From contig JAHLKC010000011.1 of NCBI GenBank assembly GCA_025449115.1, positions 62,001 through 126,000 on the forward strand: a DNA stretch of 64,000 bases, in the 5' to 3' direction. A model generated the notes under the pieces. The model was not told the origin of the DNA, did not search any database, and saw only the letters and a program-made list of their open reading frames with translations. This DNA comes from Chytridium lagenaria (taxonomy: Eukaryota > Chytridiomycota > Chytridiomycetes > Chytridiales > Chytridiaceae). How positions within the stretch are numbered: position 1 is the first letter of the stretch; each line of letters begins with the position of its first letter. This document shows positions 25,470-39,643 of this stretch, piece by piece. The translations under genes were made by a program, and so were the position numbers.

Positions 25470-26372
25470 ATGCCCCCTTAAAAGCACGTACACGGACTTC
25501 TATCACTGCGCTTATGCATCCGACTTCACCTTCTTGTTTGACCACTTTCTCTCTCCCCCACTTTTTTTTTTGGTGAAAAAAGGCGATTTCTCATTCTGTC
25601 TCCTTTCGAAACAAAAAAAAAACAAACACATCAATCATTAGTGTAGTTCTGGTGTCTTTTGCGTAAAGAAATTGATCTGAATCCTTTCCCCGTCTTACCC
25701 GTCCCCCTCTCCTACTCCTTGTGTTTAATCTCTTGATGTTAGATCTAGCACCCCTTACCCCGATTCTTTGGTTATAGATGTTCTTCTTCATTCTTTTTTT
25801 TTAGGCTTATGCGCTCCTTTGGTTGTTGTCGTCCATTACTCTTTCTCCTTAGCCGAGATTTCTTTATTTTCTCGGAGTTGACCTCTCTTTCCTTATCGTA
25901 AAGGGAATTGTGGGCGATTGCAAAAAAGGAAGATCCCATTTATTCTCCTTTGGGGGTGGTTAACAACTTCCGTCTTTTATTGTTCCTGCTCACCTCCTCC
26001 TTATTTTTTATCCTTCTTAGTTTTTTATCTTTGATGTTTTGTCCCCCACTGTTTTACCATCTTTCTTCTTGTTGTTGTTGTTGATCTTCCCGTGTTGACC
26101 TCACCTTCTCAAGCGTTCACAGCTTCCCTTTTTTGTTTGTTTTTTCTTTTTTTTCAATACGATGTCGTGGTATGTTTTTTTTTTACCCAAACTTTTGTAT
26201 GTGTCCAGATTGAGCTTTGATGCAAAACGGAATGTTGAAGTTTGTCCAATTTGACAATTCTATATCAGCAACTTGACAATTTCAAGGCGATCTACAGCGC
26301 CCTTGCGCATGGTCTACGACAGGCCCTCACACTCAACAACTCTCACCCGCATCTTACCACCCCATCACAGCC
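25470..26372. other. RAC 3' flank and dynein upstream region
   Basis: About 900 bp with no gene that I can support. It is T-rich, with several T8-T10 runs and short GTT repeats near 26070, consistent with the RAC 3' untranslated region followed by the promoter of the dynein heavy chain gene. No RFX X-box-like palindrome was found by eye. Confidence 0.5.
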
Positions 26373-29300
26373 ATGAAGAGGTATACGTCATCATACCCAT
26401 GTCTTGTCAAACTTAACCCATTTTGCTATCGTCAGGGTGGAGCACGAAACCAAAGAGAAGGTACAGCAACCCTTTTACCCATAACCCTTTCTCACCCATC
26501 ACCGAATCAGAAAAACCTCTTACCAACAGGCACCCGCGGTAGATCATGGGCCAAAGATAATTCTTTTGTACCTTCCCTTGAAGACCATGAATCCCCTATC
26601 ACCATGTTCACAACGTCTCCAGACAGTTCTCCAACCCCTTCCATCAGGTATACAAATCCCCCTTCCCCCGCAACGTTTCTTTTCTAACGCTCCTCTACGT
26701 AAAGACTTGAAAGACATGACCCGCGTCTCACCTAGGGAGCATTTTGCTAATAGCATGGATTGGGGAAGTTAAGGAGAAGAGGGAGAAGGTGGAGAAAGTT
26801 GGGAAGGGAGTGGTGAAAAGGGATAAAGAGAGTTTTAGAACAACGTTGGTCAATATTATGATGTAATGAGACTCTGCTTTTATATTACTTATCACTTTAG
26901 GCAACATGCTTATGCGAGTATGATTGAGGGACATCACGCTGAACCAGCTATCCCTGATGCCATCATGGATAAAGATACAATGGTAACGCAGCTCCCACTT
27001 TCTCCTCCCATTTCTAACCCCACCCCGAATTTCAGCAACGTTACTACTACTATATATTAAACGGCATCGACACCTACCATGTCGCTGAAATGGAAGATGA
27101 GTGGCTTGATAACGTGTTGAAGCTTTTATCAGAAAAGTTAAAGGTGCATCATCAAATCACGTTGGATTCACTGTCAAGCGAGATGAGAGATGATTATCAT
27201 ATGAGCGTGAAAAAGGCTATTGGTATGTCCTTCCCTTCATTGTATTATAAATTGTTGATTATTGTTTTATATTAGTGGACTTTGTGTTGAAAGATCCTCG
27301 TGATAAAAAGGACATCAACTCTGCCGAGAAAACCCGTGAAGCCGATTTCGTGAGGTACCTCCTAACCATCCCCTCTCTTTCCCGATCTGATGGTCTTTTT
27401 TATGTATAGAATCCGATCCTCCACCCCTTCATGGAGTTTATCGTACATCTCCTCATCCGAACGCATCCGCTCAACACTGTTCATTGTCAACCCCACCGTG
27501 TTGGGGATTTTTGAAACTTGGGATACGTTTAAAGGCATGCGACTTTTCGATATCGAGCCATTGTTGACAAAGGGATCGTCGTTTGATTTGAGGAGTCTCA
27601 AGACGGCGATTTCACAGAAAATTGAAAAGGCGCATGAAAAGCTCATGACAACGTAAATGACACTTTTTTTTTTTCAACCTGTATTAACAAAAAACGTGTT
27701 GACTTTTTTTTTTTTTTTTGTAGATGGTACCCTGCTATGCTCAACGTGTTTTTATCAAGGGAGTAAACGTAATGAATGGTCCTCCATCCCCACAGATCGT
27801 CTAGAATCTTTTTCCGCACCATAAGTCTTATCCTCGGTGATCAACTCCGCACCATCGTCCATCAATCCATGGACGATTTCCTCTCCCTCTTTGACGGCAC
27901 CGTCCTCTCCGCCACGAACCGCGTGGAAAACGGCAAACCCCTCAGCATCACCGTCCGTCTCATTCTCGAAGACAGCAAACCCCGTTTCGAACCCTCCACC
28001 CCCGAGATCATCACCACCATTGAATCCCTTCTCGACATGCTGTTGACCGCTGCTGATCGGATTCCGAAAATCGAGACGCAGCTTTTCTCGAATGGCGCCA
28101 CGACGAGTCTTGTGGGGAGGGCGGGGATGATGAGCGTTAAACCGGATCAGTGTATTAGAGTTGCTTTTGAGGGGACTGTGCCGAGGGTGGTGGAGGAGGC
28201 GAGGGGAGGTTGAAGGGGTGTTTGGGGGGTTGTTGGAGGCGCCGAGGGTTTATGGGGGGGAGTTTGAGAAACATAGGGGGTTGATGAATCGGACGGCGGA
28301 TGTGGAGGTGACGGAATTTTTAAAGGTGGAGCAGACGCAGGAGAGGTTGTTTGAGGTGAATGGTCTACCTGATTTCATTTTTTCGCGTTATCGTTAAAAG
28401 AGTGCCGGGTTTCGCTTTTTTTGTTTTTAATTGTTTTTCATGTTTGTTTGTAGGAGGTGAAAAGGTTGAGAAATTTAGCGGCGAATCAAATTCACAGCGC
28501 GTACCCTTTCATCGTGTATTTCCCGTTGGTCGAGTTACATTGTGACGAGATCATCAAGGATCTTGCGGACAGAGCTTTGGCATTAGGCGAATAGAATCAT
28601 GGAGAAGATGGCTGCTGAGAACAGAGTGATCAATCAAGGGTAAGTACCAAAAAAAAAACAAAAAAAAAAAAAAAACAAAACACCTTAACAATTATGATTT
28701 GTAGGATCTGTCAGGCTTTTGAAGAGATTGCGGCAGTGCTGTTGACAGCTCCCACGAGTGTTCAGGAGATGGTGAATCTGCAAAAGGCGATGGAAAACAG
28801 TCGGAATGTGACCATGAGGACTTTGGAAGATTCAGTGGAAGAAGCTAAAAAACGGTAAATCTGCCTCTTTTAAAAAAATTAAAATGTCTGATCACTTTTC
28901 TATAGCCTTAACTTTATGATCACCTACTCTGAGTTAAAGCGTGACGACTTTGATTTAAACAGTGTCGTGTTCACATGGCCACAACGCATCATCCCGATTT
29001 TCTCAGAGGGAAAACATTCTCCTGAGATCCCGTCAAACCAACCAGGAAGACCTTAAAACCCGTCGTGAACGGTTCTTTATCGAAGTGGATGGGTACGCGA
29101 AACAGATTGATGAGTATCACAGTTTCGGTGATTACTCGGAACTCACGAAATACTTGAAAACCGCACAGAAACTTCAAGGGAAATGGATTCGGTTTCTGAA
29201 AAGATTCAGAGCTTTAATCATGAAGAGAATATCTTTGGATGGGAGCCAACGAATTTCCCGGCACTCAGTGATGCCATACAAGGGTTATTCCCTTTCCTCA

Positions 29301-32300
29301 CCTTGTATCAGACGTCGGTGGATTTCCAACGTTGCTACCATACCTGGATGAATGGACCGTTCCTAAAACTCGACCCAGAGGTGGTTGAAACCGAAGTCAC
29401 CAACATGTGGCGTCAAATGTACAAACTCACTCAAACGTTTCAAAACGATTCCATGTCCAATGGAGATTCTTGAGATCACCAAAGAACAACTTGAGAGATT
29501 CAAAGTGCATCTCCCGCTCATCACAACATTATGTAATCCTGGTTTGAGGGAACGACATTGGCGTGATATATCGCAGATTGTTGGGTTCAGGTTCCAGCCG
29601 GATGAGTCGACGAGTTTGAGTGCAGTGCTTGAACGGAATTTGGGAGAGTATATGGATCAGCTTGAAAAGATTAGTTCCGTTGCATCCAAAGAGTTTTCGT
29701 TTGAGAAGGCTTTGCAGAAGATGTATGCAGAGTGGCAGCATGTGGAGCTGGTGACGGTGGATTATAGGGATACTGGGACCCAGATTCTATGTGCGATTGA
29801 TGATATTCAGACCTTGTTGGATGACCATATTGTCAAAATTCAGACGATGAGGGGGTCGCCGTTTATTAAAGCATTTGAAGAAGAATCAAAGTCTTGGGAG
29901 GAGCATCTTCTCACCATTCAGGTAAAAAAATCACACCATTTTATACCATCGTATTTGTTGATATTGAACTATGATTGTAGGAAATCCTGGATGAATGGCT
30001 TAAAGTCCAGGCTACCTGGCTCTACCTCGAACCCATTTTCAGTTCCGAAGATATTATGCGTCAAATGCCTGCAGAAGGCAAGCGTTTCGTCTCAGTCAAC
30101 AAGACCTGGAAAGACATTATGGCGCACACCGCCATTGATCGTCGCGTCCTCCACGTGACAGCCCTCCCCGGTCTTTTAGGAAAGCTCAAAGAAAGCAACG
30201 GCGAACTCGAGTTGATCCAAAAAGGACTCAACCAATACCTTGAAGTCAAACGTCTCTATTTCCCACGGTTCTTCTTCTTATCGAATGATGAGATGTTGGA
30301 GATTTTATCAGAGACACGAGATCCGACTCGCGTGCAACCACATCTCAAGAAATGCTTTGAGGGCGTCAATTCGTTACAGTTTTGATGCGAATTTGGATAT
30401 CATGGGGATGTATAGTGCACAGAAAGAGTATGTGCAGTTCTCGGCGCCTGTTTCAACTATGGAGGCAGCAGGAGCTGTGGAGAAATGGTTGCTGGATGTT
30501 GAGAAGATTATGATTACGAGTATGAAGGATGTGACGCAGAGTGCTTTCAATGCGTACAAGGATACGCCGAGAGAAAAGTGGGTGTTGGAGTGGGCAGGAC
30601 AGGTGGTCATTGGTGTGAGTTCGGTATATTGGACCAAGGATGTCGAGTTTTGTGATTATGGAGGGAAGGCAAAATGGGTTGAAAAAGTATTATGACTTGA
30701 GCGTAGAGAGGTTGGATAAAATTGTGGAGTTGGTGAGAGGGAACCTGTCAAAGCTGCAGAGAATTACTTTGGAGGCGTTGGTGGTGGTGAGTGATTGACT
30801 GCGATGCCCTTATATAAAATTTGCCCCATTTTCCATTATTCCTGTCTCATTCTAATTTATTGATATCTTTTGAATAGATTGATGTTCACGCTCGCGATGT
30901 CATTAACAGCCTTGATGAATCGAAAGTCTCTAGTATCACCGACTTTAACTGGCTCAGTCAACTCCGTTACTACTTTGAAAAAGACACTGGCGTTCTCGTC
31001 CGCATGATCAACTCCACCCAAAAATACGGCTACGAGTATTCGGAAATACTGGCCGTCTCGTCATCACCCCACTCACTGACAGATGTTACCGCACCCTTTT
31101 CGGTGCTCTCCAACTCAACCTGGCGGCGCACCAGAAGGACCCGCTGGAACCGGGAAAACTGAAAACCGTCAAGGATCTCGCTAAAGCTCTCGCCATGTTC
31201 TGTGTCGTGTATAATTGTTCCGATGGTCTTGATTATATCGCTATGGGGAAATTCTTTAAAGGGTTGGCGTCGGCTGGTGCTTGGGCTTGTTTTGATGAGT
31301 TTAATCGGATTGATTTGGAGGTGCTTTCAGTGGTTGCGCAACAGATTTTGACCATTCAACGCGCTAAGGCTGCCAAGTTGGAGGTGTTTATGTTTGAAGG
31401 GACAGAATTGAATTTGAACCCAGTGGCGAATTGTTTCATTACAATGAATCCTGGATACGCTGGACGTAGTGAGCTGCCCGATAACCTAAAGGCATTGTTC
31501 CGGTAATTATTTTATACTCTATATAAGCGTTTATATTAACGTTATCTTAAACGCAACTTTCCTCCTGATTTCGCACACTAGACCTGTGGCTATGATGGTA
31601 TTACAAAATTTATGCACGTTTGTTTTCTCACATGTATTCAGGTTCCCGATTACACGCTCATTGCGGAAATCTCCCTCTACTCATTCGGTTTCGTGCACGC
31701 AAGAAGTCTTGCGGTCAAAATCACGGCCACCTACAGACTTTGTTCAGAGCAACTTTCATCCCAAGACCACTACGACTACGGTATGAGAGCCGTGAAATCC
31801 GTCCTCTCCGCCGCTGGAGCCCTCAAGCTTCGTTTCACCTCTGAGAACGAAAACATTCTCGTCCTTCGTTCCATCATCGACGTCAACCTCGCCAAATTTT
31901 TATCCCAAGATATCCCACTGTTCAAGGGCATAACAGCAGATCTTTTCCCAGGCGTGGTTCTCCCTACGCCTGATTACGAGAGACTCCTTGGCGCCATTCA
32001 AGCCAACTGCGATAAACTCAACATTCAGAACGTCCCAGCGTTTTGGGAAAAAGTGTTGCAGGTTTATGAGATGATGCTTGTAAGGCACGGATTCATGATT
32101 GTCGGAGAAGCTTTTTCTGCAAAAACCACCGCTTACAGGGTGTTGCAGGCGGCATTGTCGGATATCTCCAAAGCGTTCCCCGACGCTGAGGCTAAAGTAT
32201 TGGTATCAGTACTCAACCCGAAATCTATCACCATGGGTCAACTTTATGGTCAGTTTGATCCTGTGACGCATGAATGGTCAGATGGGGTGTTAGCGTTGAA

Positions 32301-35300
32301 TTTCAGGAATTTCGCTTCAGCGCAAACGCCGGAAAGGAAATGGATTTTGTTTGATGGACCTGTTGATGCGATTTGGATTGAGAATATGAACACGGTGTTG
32401 GATGATAATAGGAAGCTGTGTTTGAATAGTGGAGAGATTATTCAGCTTTCGTCGACGATGAGTTTAATTTTCGAGGTTAGGGACTTGGCAGTCGCTTCTC
32501 CAGGTTTGTGAATAATTTTTTTTCGCGTTGACTAAAAATTACGCATGCAGCCACTGTAAGTCGATGTGGTATGATTTACATGGAGCCTAGCAGAATCGGA
32601 TGGAGAGATACGCTTGTCGTGTCATGGCTCAAGAAAGATTACTTGAATGAAAATGATCAAAAAGTATTCTTAGTCATGGTTGACTGGTTACTTCAACCCT
32701 GCCTCACATTTGTTCGTCGAGACTGCAAGGAAATCGTTGACACATTGGACAGTAACTTGGTGATGTCCTTCCTCAATGTTTTCGAAAGTCTTTTGGATGA
32801 AGGCGGTCAGAGAATAACAGACCCTAATCCCAAAGTGTTACACGGACTGTTCCTTTTCTCACTGATCTGGTCAATTGGAGCAACGTGGATGAAGGTGGAC
32901 GCGAAAAATTCAGTTTCCATATGAGAAGTGTTTCTCCAAGTTTGGATGGAGCTCCTCCGCCTTTGAGATTGAAGCAAAGATCCCTGAAGGCTCCGTGTAT
33001 GATTTCATTTTTGAAAAGTTTGATGGTGGACAATGGAAGAATTGGACAAGAGACTATTCAAGCAAAATTTTCACCATCCCGCCTAAAGCAAAGTATGATG
33101 ATATTCTTGTCCCCACGATCGACACAGCGAGTATAGCTACATGTTGAAACTCCTCGCGCTGCATCAGAAGCAAATTCTGTTTGTGGACCGACGGGACGGG
33201 AAAATCTATGTATATTCAAAACGCATTGGTCAACCAGATGCCGAAAGACGTGTACCTGAATCTGTTTATCACGTTCTCTGCACAGACCACTGCGAATCAA
33301 ACTCAATTCATCGTTGAATCCAAGATGGATAAGCGAAGAAAAGGGCGTATACGGTCCTGTCATGGGCAAAAGTTTGTTATATTCGTAGATGATCTGAATA
33401 TGCCTTTACGGGAAGAGTACGGGCTTCAACCGCCTATTGAATTGTTGAGACAGTGGATGGATCACGGTGGATGGTACAATTTGACGGATAACACATGCAA
33501 AATTTGTTGATATTCAGTTCATTGGCGCCTGGGACCTCTGGTGGTGGTAGGAATCCTGTCACATCCAGGGTAAAGTCTCTTTTAGAATGTTTATGCTAAC
33601 CAAATCTATCAGTTCCTAAGGCATTTCAACACAATCTCCATGACAAACTTTGACGATCCCACGTTGGGCCGTATATTTGAAACAATTCTGACGTGGCACT
33701 TCACCACCAACAATTTCATTCTGGACGTTCAAAACCTTGCTGCTCCTCTCGTAAACGCCACCCGAGATGTATACAGAGGCGCTATGAATAACCTGCTCCC
33801 TACACCTAAAAAAGTCACATTACACCTTCAATTGCGAGATTTTGCACGTGTCATTCAAGGGTTGCTTTTATCAAGAAATGATCTCTATGCGGATCCTCAA
33901 AAGATCATTCGACTGTGGCAGCACGAAGTTTATCGTGTTTTCTACGATCGTCTCATTGACGATTCAGACAGGTCCTGGCTCTTCGACCATTCGAAGAAAG
34001 TCATCAAAGACAGATATGGGCTTGACTTTAAGGCCGTATTTAAGAAGTACGACCATGACAGTAAAGGATTTGTTACAGAGAGGATTTACGAAGCCTTATC
34101 TTTGAACGTTCATGAGTGCAAAGGAAGCTGTGAAGGCTTACGATGAAGTGGATGATCTGAATGAGCTTACGTCTTTTATGAAAAGCAGCTTGGAGATTTT
34201 AATGCTACGAGCAAGAAGCCGATGGATCTTGTCATGTTCCGATTTGCAGTAGAGCATTTGTCTCGAATCAGCCGTGTTCTTCTTCAGCCGCGAGGAAACA
34301 TTCTTTTAGTGGGAGTCGGAGGCAGTGGTCGTCAAAGTCTAACAAGAATGGCTGCATTTGTCGCGGAGTACGAAGTGTTTCAAGTTGAGATTGCGAAAAA
34401 CTACTCCATGGATAACTGGCATGATGATATCAAAAGATTTTCCGTGCTGCCGGGGGTGCAGCAAGCGACAGTGTTTTTGTTCTCCGACACTCAGATACAA
34501 CAGGAAGCTTTCCTTGAGGAGATCAACAACATTCTCAACTCTGGAGAAGTTCCAAACCTCTACGCTTCAGATGAAAAGCACGAGCTTTTCGAATTGATGC
34601 GTAGCAGTGATCCGAGTTTGTCGCGTCTTCCGGATAGTTCACCAACCGCGCTCTTTGCAAAGTTTATCGAGAGGTGTCGTGAAAATCTTCATATTGTTTG
34701 GCGATGAGTCCGTTGGTGAGGCGTTCCGAAACGTCTCGGAATTCCCCTCATGGTCAACTGTTTGTACCATCAACTGGTTTCCCGCGAATGGCCTGATGAT
34801 GCACTCGAATGGTCGCGATCAAATTTTTGAGTAGTGTGAAGATTGACGAGACTATCAAGGCAGGCGTTGTTTCCATGTGCAAACATTTCCATGAAAGTCG
34901 CGCAAATTATCAGACCTATTCTTATCACGCCTTCGTCGTCACAACTATGTGACCCCAACATCTTACCTTGAGATGATAAAGGCGTTTAAAACCCTTCTCG
35001 ATTTGAAACGGAATGCTGTATTGAAGCTTAAAGACAGATACACCAATGGTCTTGAGAAACTCAATTTTGCACAAGGAGCTGTCTCAAAGATGCAAGTGGA
35101 TCTTGGGGAACTGCAACCGCAGTTGATTAAAACTAAAGAGGAGACGGACAATATTATGGTTCAAATTGAAAAGGAGTCAGCGGAAGTTATGCAGACAAAG
35201 AAAATTGTGCAGGCAGATGAAGAGGTTGCTAGTAAAACTGCAGATGGCGCAAAGGCAATGAAGTTGGAATGTGAGGCTGGTTTGGCGGAGGCTGTTCCAG

Positions 35301-38300
35301 CGCTCGAGTCTGCCTTGGCTGCTCTTGACACGCTCAAATCTTCAGATATCACTGTCTTGAAATCCATGAAGAGTCCTCCTCCTGGTGTTAAGCTTGTAAT
35401 GGAAGCGATATGTATTATGAAAGATATTAAGCCAGTCAAGATCCCAGATCCAGCTGGGTCTGGTAAAAAGATTGAAGACTACTGGTAATTGATTTTTAAA
35501 ATCCTTTTATATTTCTAAGACTCACATTGTTTTTTTAGGGGTCCGTCGAAGACTCTGATGTCAGATATGAAGTTCCTTGACTCTCTTCGTTCCTATGACA
35601 AGGACAATATCCACACCAACATCATGAAGGTGATTCGTTCCGCAAAGTACATCGACAACCCTGAGTTCGACCCCGACAAGATCAAGAACGCCTCATCTGC
35701 GGCCGAAGGATTGTGCAAGTGGGTGCGTGCCATGGAATGCTACGACAGAGTTGCTAAGGTTGTCGCGCCAAAGCGCGCTGCACTTGAACAAGCCGAGTCC
35801 GAGCTTGCTCAGACTATGGTGAAGTTGAACGAGAAGCGTGCAGTGCTGAAGGCTGTCGAGGACAGGATGGCAGCGCTTGAGGGCAAGTTTAGAGAAATGA
35901 CCGCAAAAAAGGAGCAGTTGGAAAAGCAGGTCATTTCCGTCTCAAATCAGCTCGTCAGAGCTGAGAAGCTTATTGGAAGTTTGGGAGATGAACGTGACAG
36001 ATGGACTCAGTGTGCTGTGGATCTCGAAGCAAGGCTGATCACGCTAACAGGAGACGTTTTGGTGTCTTCTGGAATTGTGGCGTATCTGGGTGCATTCACG
36101 AAGCTATACAGGGATGATTGTTTAAATGAGTGGACACAACTCAGTAGAGCAAAAGGTATTCCATGTTCCGAAACGATTAAGTTGGCGAATGTATTGGGAG
36201 ACCCTGTCAAAATTCGAGAATGGAATCTTACAGGGTTCCAAATGATTCCTTCTCCATTGATAATGGCATTGTCATTTCAAATTCACGTCGATGGCCACTG
36301 ATGATTGACCCTCAGGGTCAAGCCAACAGGTGGATAAAAAATATGGAGAAATCAAAATCTCTTCAAGTTATAAAGCTAACGGATTCGGATTACATTCGAA
36401 CACTTGAGAACGCGGTTCAATTTGGTACTCCGGTTCTGCTCGAGAACGTGGGAGAAGAGTTGGATCCTGTTCTTGAGCCACTTTTGCTTAAGCAAACCTT
36501 TAAGCAGGGAGGTATTAATTGTATTAAGATTGGAGATGCCACTGTCGAGTACTCTCCAGAATTCCGCTTTTACATTACGACGAAACTAAGAAACCCGCAT
36601 TATCTTCCGGAGCTTTCCACAAGAGTCACACTTCTTAACTTTATGATTACCCCTGAGGGTTTGGAAGATCAACTTCTCGGCATTGTGATCGCGAAGGAAC
36701 GGCCGGAACTTGAGGAAATGAAGAACCAGCTCGTCTTGCAATCTGCTGAAAACAAGAAGCAGTTGCAAGAAATTGAAGACAAGATTCTTGAAGTACTTTC
36801 ATCTTCAGAAGGCAACATTCTCGAAGATGAAACAGCTATTCAAATCATGTCATCATCCAAAGTTCTTGCAAACACGATTACCGAAAAGCAAGCGACAGCA
36901 GAGAAGACCGAAAAGAAAATCGACGAAATTCGCGTTGGATACACGCCTATCGCCGTGCATTCTTCAATCCTCTTCTTCTGTGTCGCGGACCTTGCAAATA
37001 TTGAACCTATGTATCAATACTCACTTACTTGGTACATCAACCTTTTCACCGGCTCCATTGAAAACAGTGAGAAATCAGCTGACCTGGACACGCGGTTGGC
37101 AAACCTTCGCTCCCACTTTACAGATTCTCTTTACTGCAACGTCTGTCGTTCGTTGTTCGAGAAAGACAAGCTTGTTTTCTCGTTCATGCTCTGCATTGCT
37201 ATCCTCCGTGGCAATAATGAGGTTGATGCAGATGAATGGCGGTTCCTTCTGACTGGAGGCCTTGGCTTCGGAGCCATGACTCTGTCAAATCCAGACCCGT
37301 CGTGGCTTACTGAAAAGTCATGGGTGGATATCTCTCTCTTGTCTACCTACAAGAGCTTCCCTAATTTCGCCGTGCAGTTTAGAGAAGACCTTGATGACTG
37401 GAGACATATTTTTGAGAGCACCGAACCTCATAAATGCGAATTCCCAGGTAATTCATGCTCATTTATTTTTTTTTCATTAAAACAATGACAATTTTAACTT
37501 GACCTTAGGTCGATGGCGAAACGTGTTAAATTCTTTCCAAAGAATACTTGTTCTTCGGTGTCTGAGACCAGATAAGATAATCCCAGCGATCCAACTGTTC
37601 ATTATTGAGAAGATGGGAAAACGATTTGTTGAACCGCCGCCATTTAACCTTGCAAGTAGTTACCAAGACTCGCATCCGACAGCTCCTTTGATTTTCGTGC
37701 TCTCTCCTGGTGCAGACCCCATGACAGGGCTCTTGAAATTCGCCGATGACAAAAAAGATGGGCGGAAACCGCCTTCAATCCATCTCTCTTGGACAGGGGC
37801 AAGGTCCGATCGCCGCCAAGCTCATTAGCGCCGGTGTTCAGGAGGGCTCGTGGATCGTGCTTCAAAATTGCCATTTGGCGGTCAGTTGGATGTCGACACT
37901 GGAAAAGATTTGTGAAGACCTTTCGCCTGAGACAACGCACAGAGATTTCCGACTTTGGCTCACTGCATATCCTAGCGATAAATTCCCCGTGACTTTGTTG
38001 CAAAATGGCGTTAAAATGACCAACGAACCTCCAAAGGGTCTAAAAGCCAACTTGATGAAATCTTACCTCAGTGACCCAATAGCTGAAAAGACATTTTATG
38101 ATGGATGTAAGCAGCAGGCCATCTTTGAGAAGATGTTGTACGGGCTTTGTTTCTTCCACGCTGTTATTCAGGAGCGTCGGCAATTCGGGCCCATTGGTTG
38201 GAACATTCCGTACGAATTCAATGACACGGATTTGCGTATATCTGCAAGGCAGTTACGTAATTTCCTCAGCGAATATGACGAAGTTCCGTATGAAGCCCTT

Positions 38301-39600
38301 ATTTATCTGACGGGTAAGGATATCATTTTTGAAGTTTCTCATCCTGGTAACCTATCAAATCTTATCATCATTTACAGGCCAATGTAATTACGGAGGAAGA
38401 GTCACGGACGACAAGGATCGAAGAGCGCTCCTAACTCTCCTCAAGCTCTACTATAACAGTTCAGCTGTCACTTCGGACAAGTACAGACTGGCTGCGGGGG
38501 ATGAATACGTCCTGCCAAGCGTGCAAGGATACGGCAACATTCTAGAATTCATCGACAAGCTTCCACTGGAATCCAAGCCGGACGTATTCAGTCTTCATGA
38601 GAACGCTGACATTACGCGTAACCAGCTCGAGACAGAAAATTTCTTCAGATCCATCTTGCTCACACAGGCACGTACAGATTCTGGAGGGTCAAAGTCAAAT
38701 GAGCAGATTATATCAGAAGCCGCGTCAGATATGTACCAGAAACTTCCACCACCTTTTGACATTCATAAAGTCATGCAAAAATACCCCGTCAGCTACAAGG
38801 ACAGTATGAACACGGTGTTGCTTCAGGAAATCATTCGTTATAGAAATCTCATCGAGATTGTGCGAGACAGCTTAATGAATATCCAAAAAGCCATTCAGGG
38901 TTTGGTCGTGATGTCGGCTGACGTTGAGGATGTGAGCACCAGCATTCTGGTGGGGAAGATTCCCACTTACTGGGCAAAAAAGTCATATCCTTCAATGAAG
39001 CCGCTAGGTGGATACTTTCAAGATCTTTTGACGCGAGCCGCCTTCTTCAGTAAATGGATTGAAGAGGGCCAGCCCATTGTATTCTGGCTTAGCGGGTTCT
39101 TCTTCACGCAAAGTTTCTTGACGGGATGTCTGCAAAATTATGCGAGAAAGTATACAATACCTATTGACCAACTGGCATTCGAGTTTCAAGTCCAGCAAAC
39201 CCGAACTGCTGGTGTCAGACCTGAAGAGGGCCAGTATGTCAATGGACTTTTCCTCGAAGGTGCACGATGGGATATTAAGCAAAATTCGATAGCCGAGTCC
39301 TTCTTGAGGATTCTTTATGACTCAGTGCCAGTTATTCTTCTTAAGCCCACAGAGATTTCCAAGATTTCAATTGCCAATACTTACGATTGCCCTATCTACA
39401 AGACAAGCGCAAGACGAGGAACACTGTCAACAACTGGGTAAGGAAAATAACTTCCCGGACATTTTTGTGTTAAAACTAAAACATAATTATTCCGTTTCAT
39501 ATCTAGGCATTCAACCAACTTCGTTATGAACATGAGGTTACCCTCAAACGTTCCTGAAGAACACTGGATAAGAAGGGGGGTAGCAGATTATTGGCACTAA
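26373..39600 (+). CDS. axonemal inner-arm dynein heavy chain (DNAH3/7/12 clade)
   Basis: A full-length motor of roughly 4,000 residues, the size of DNAH7, which powers inner-arm sliding of flagellar doublets. The N-terminal tail includes [17 protein letters not shown] and [16 protein letters not shown]. The linker is at about 29460-30700. AAA1 has [19 protein letters not shown] and [23 protein letters not shown]2 is at [18 protein letters not shown]3 near 33175, and AAA4 at [19 protein letters not shown]. The stalk coiled coils and microtubule-binding tip lie at about 34975-36040. AAA5 contains [20 protein letters not shown], and AAA6 and the C-terminal domain run to [12 protein letters not shown]. 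Clade choice rests on [18 protein letters not shown] and [20 protein letters not shown]. Numerous one-base frame breaks interrupt it (for example about 29030, 30382, 30675, 31118, 33185). It is convergent with eS19, 43 bp apart. Confidence 0.92.
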
Positions 39601-39643
39601 ACGATTAAAGTGTGGATGGCGAATGGATGGTTTATTCTCCTAT

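Noticed and set aside
26373..39600. Dynein region as several smaller dynein genes
   Set aside because: Linker, AAA1-6, stalk and C-terminal domain occur once each and in order; the gaps between ORFs are introns or one-base breaks.
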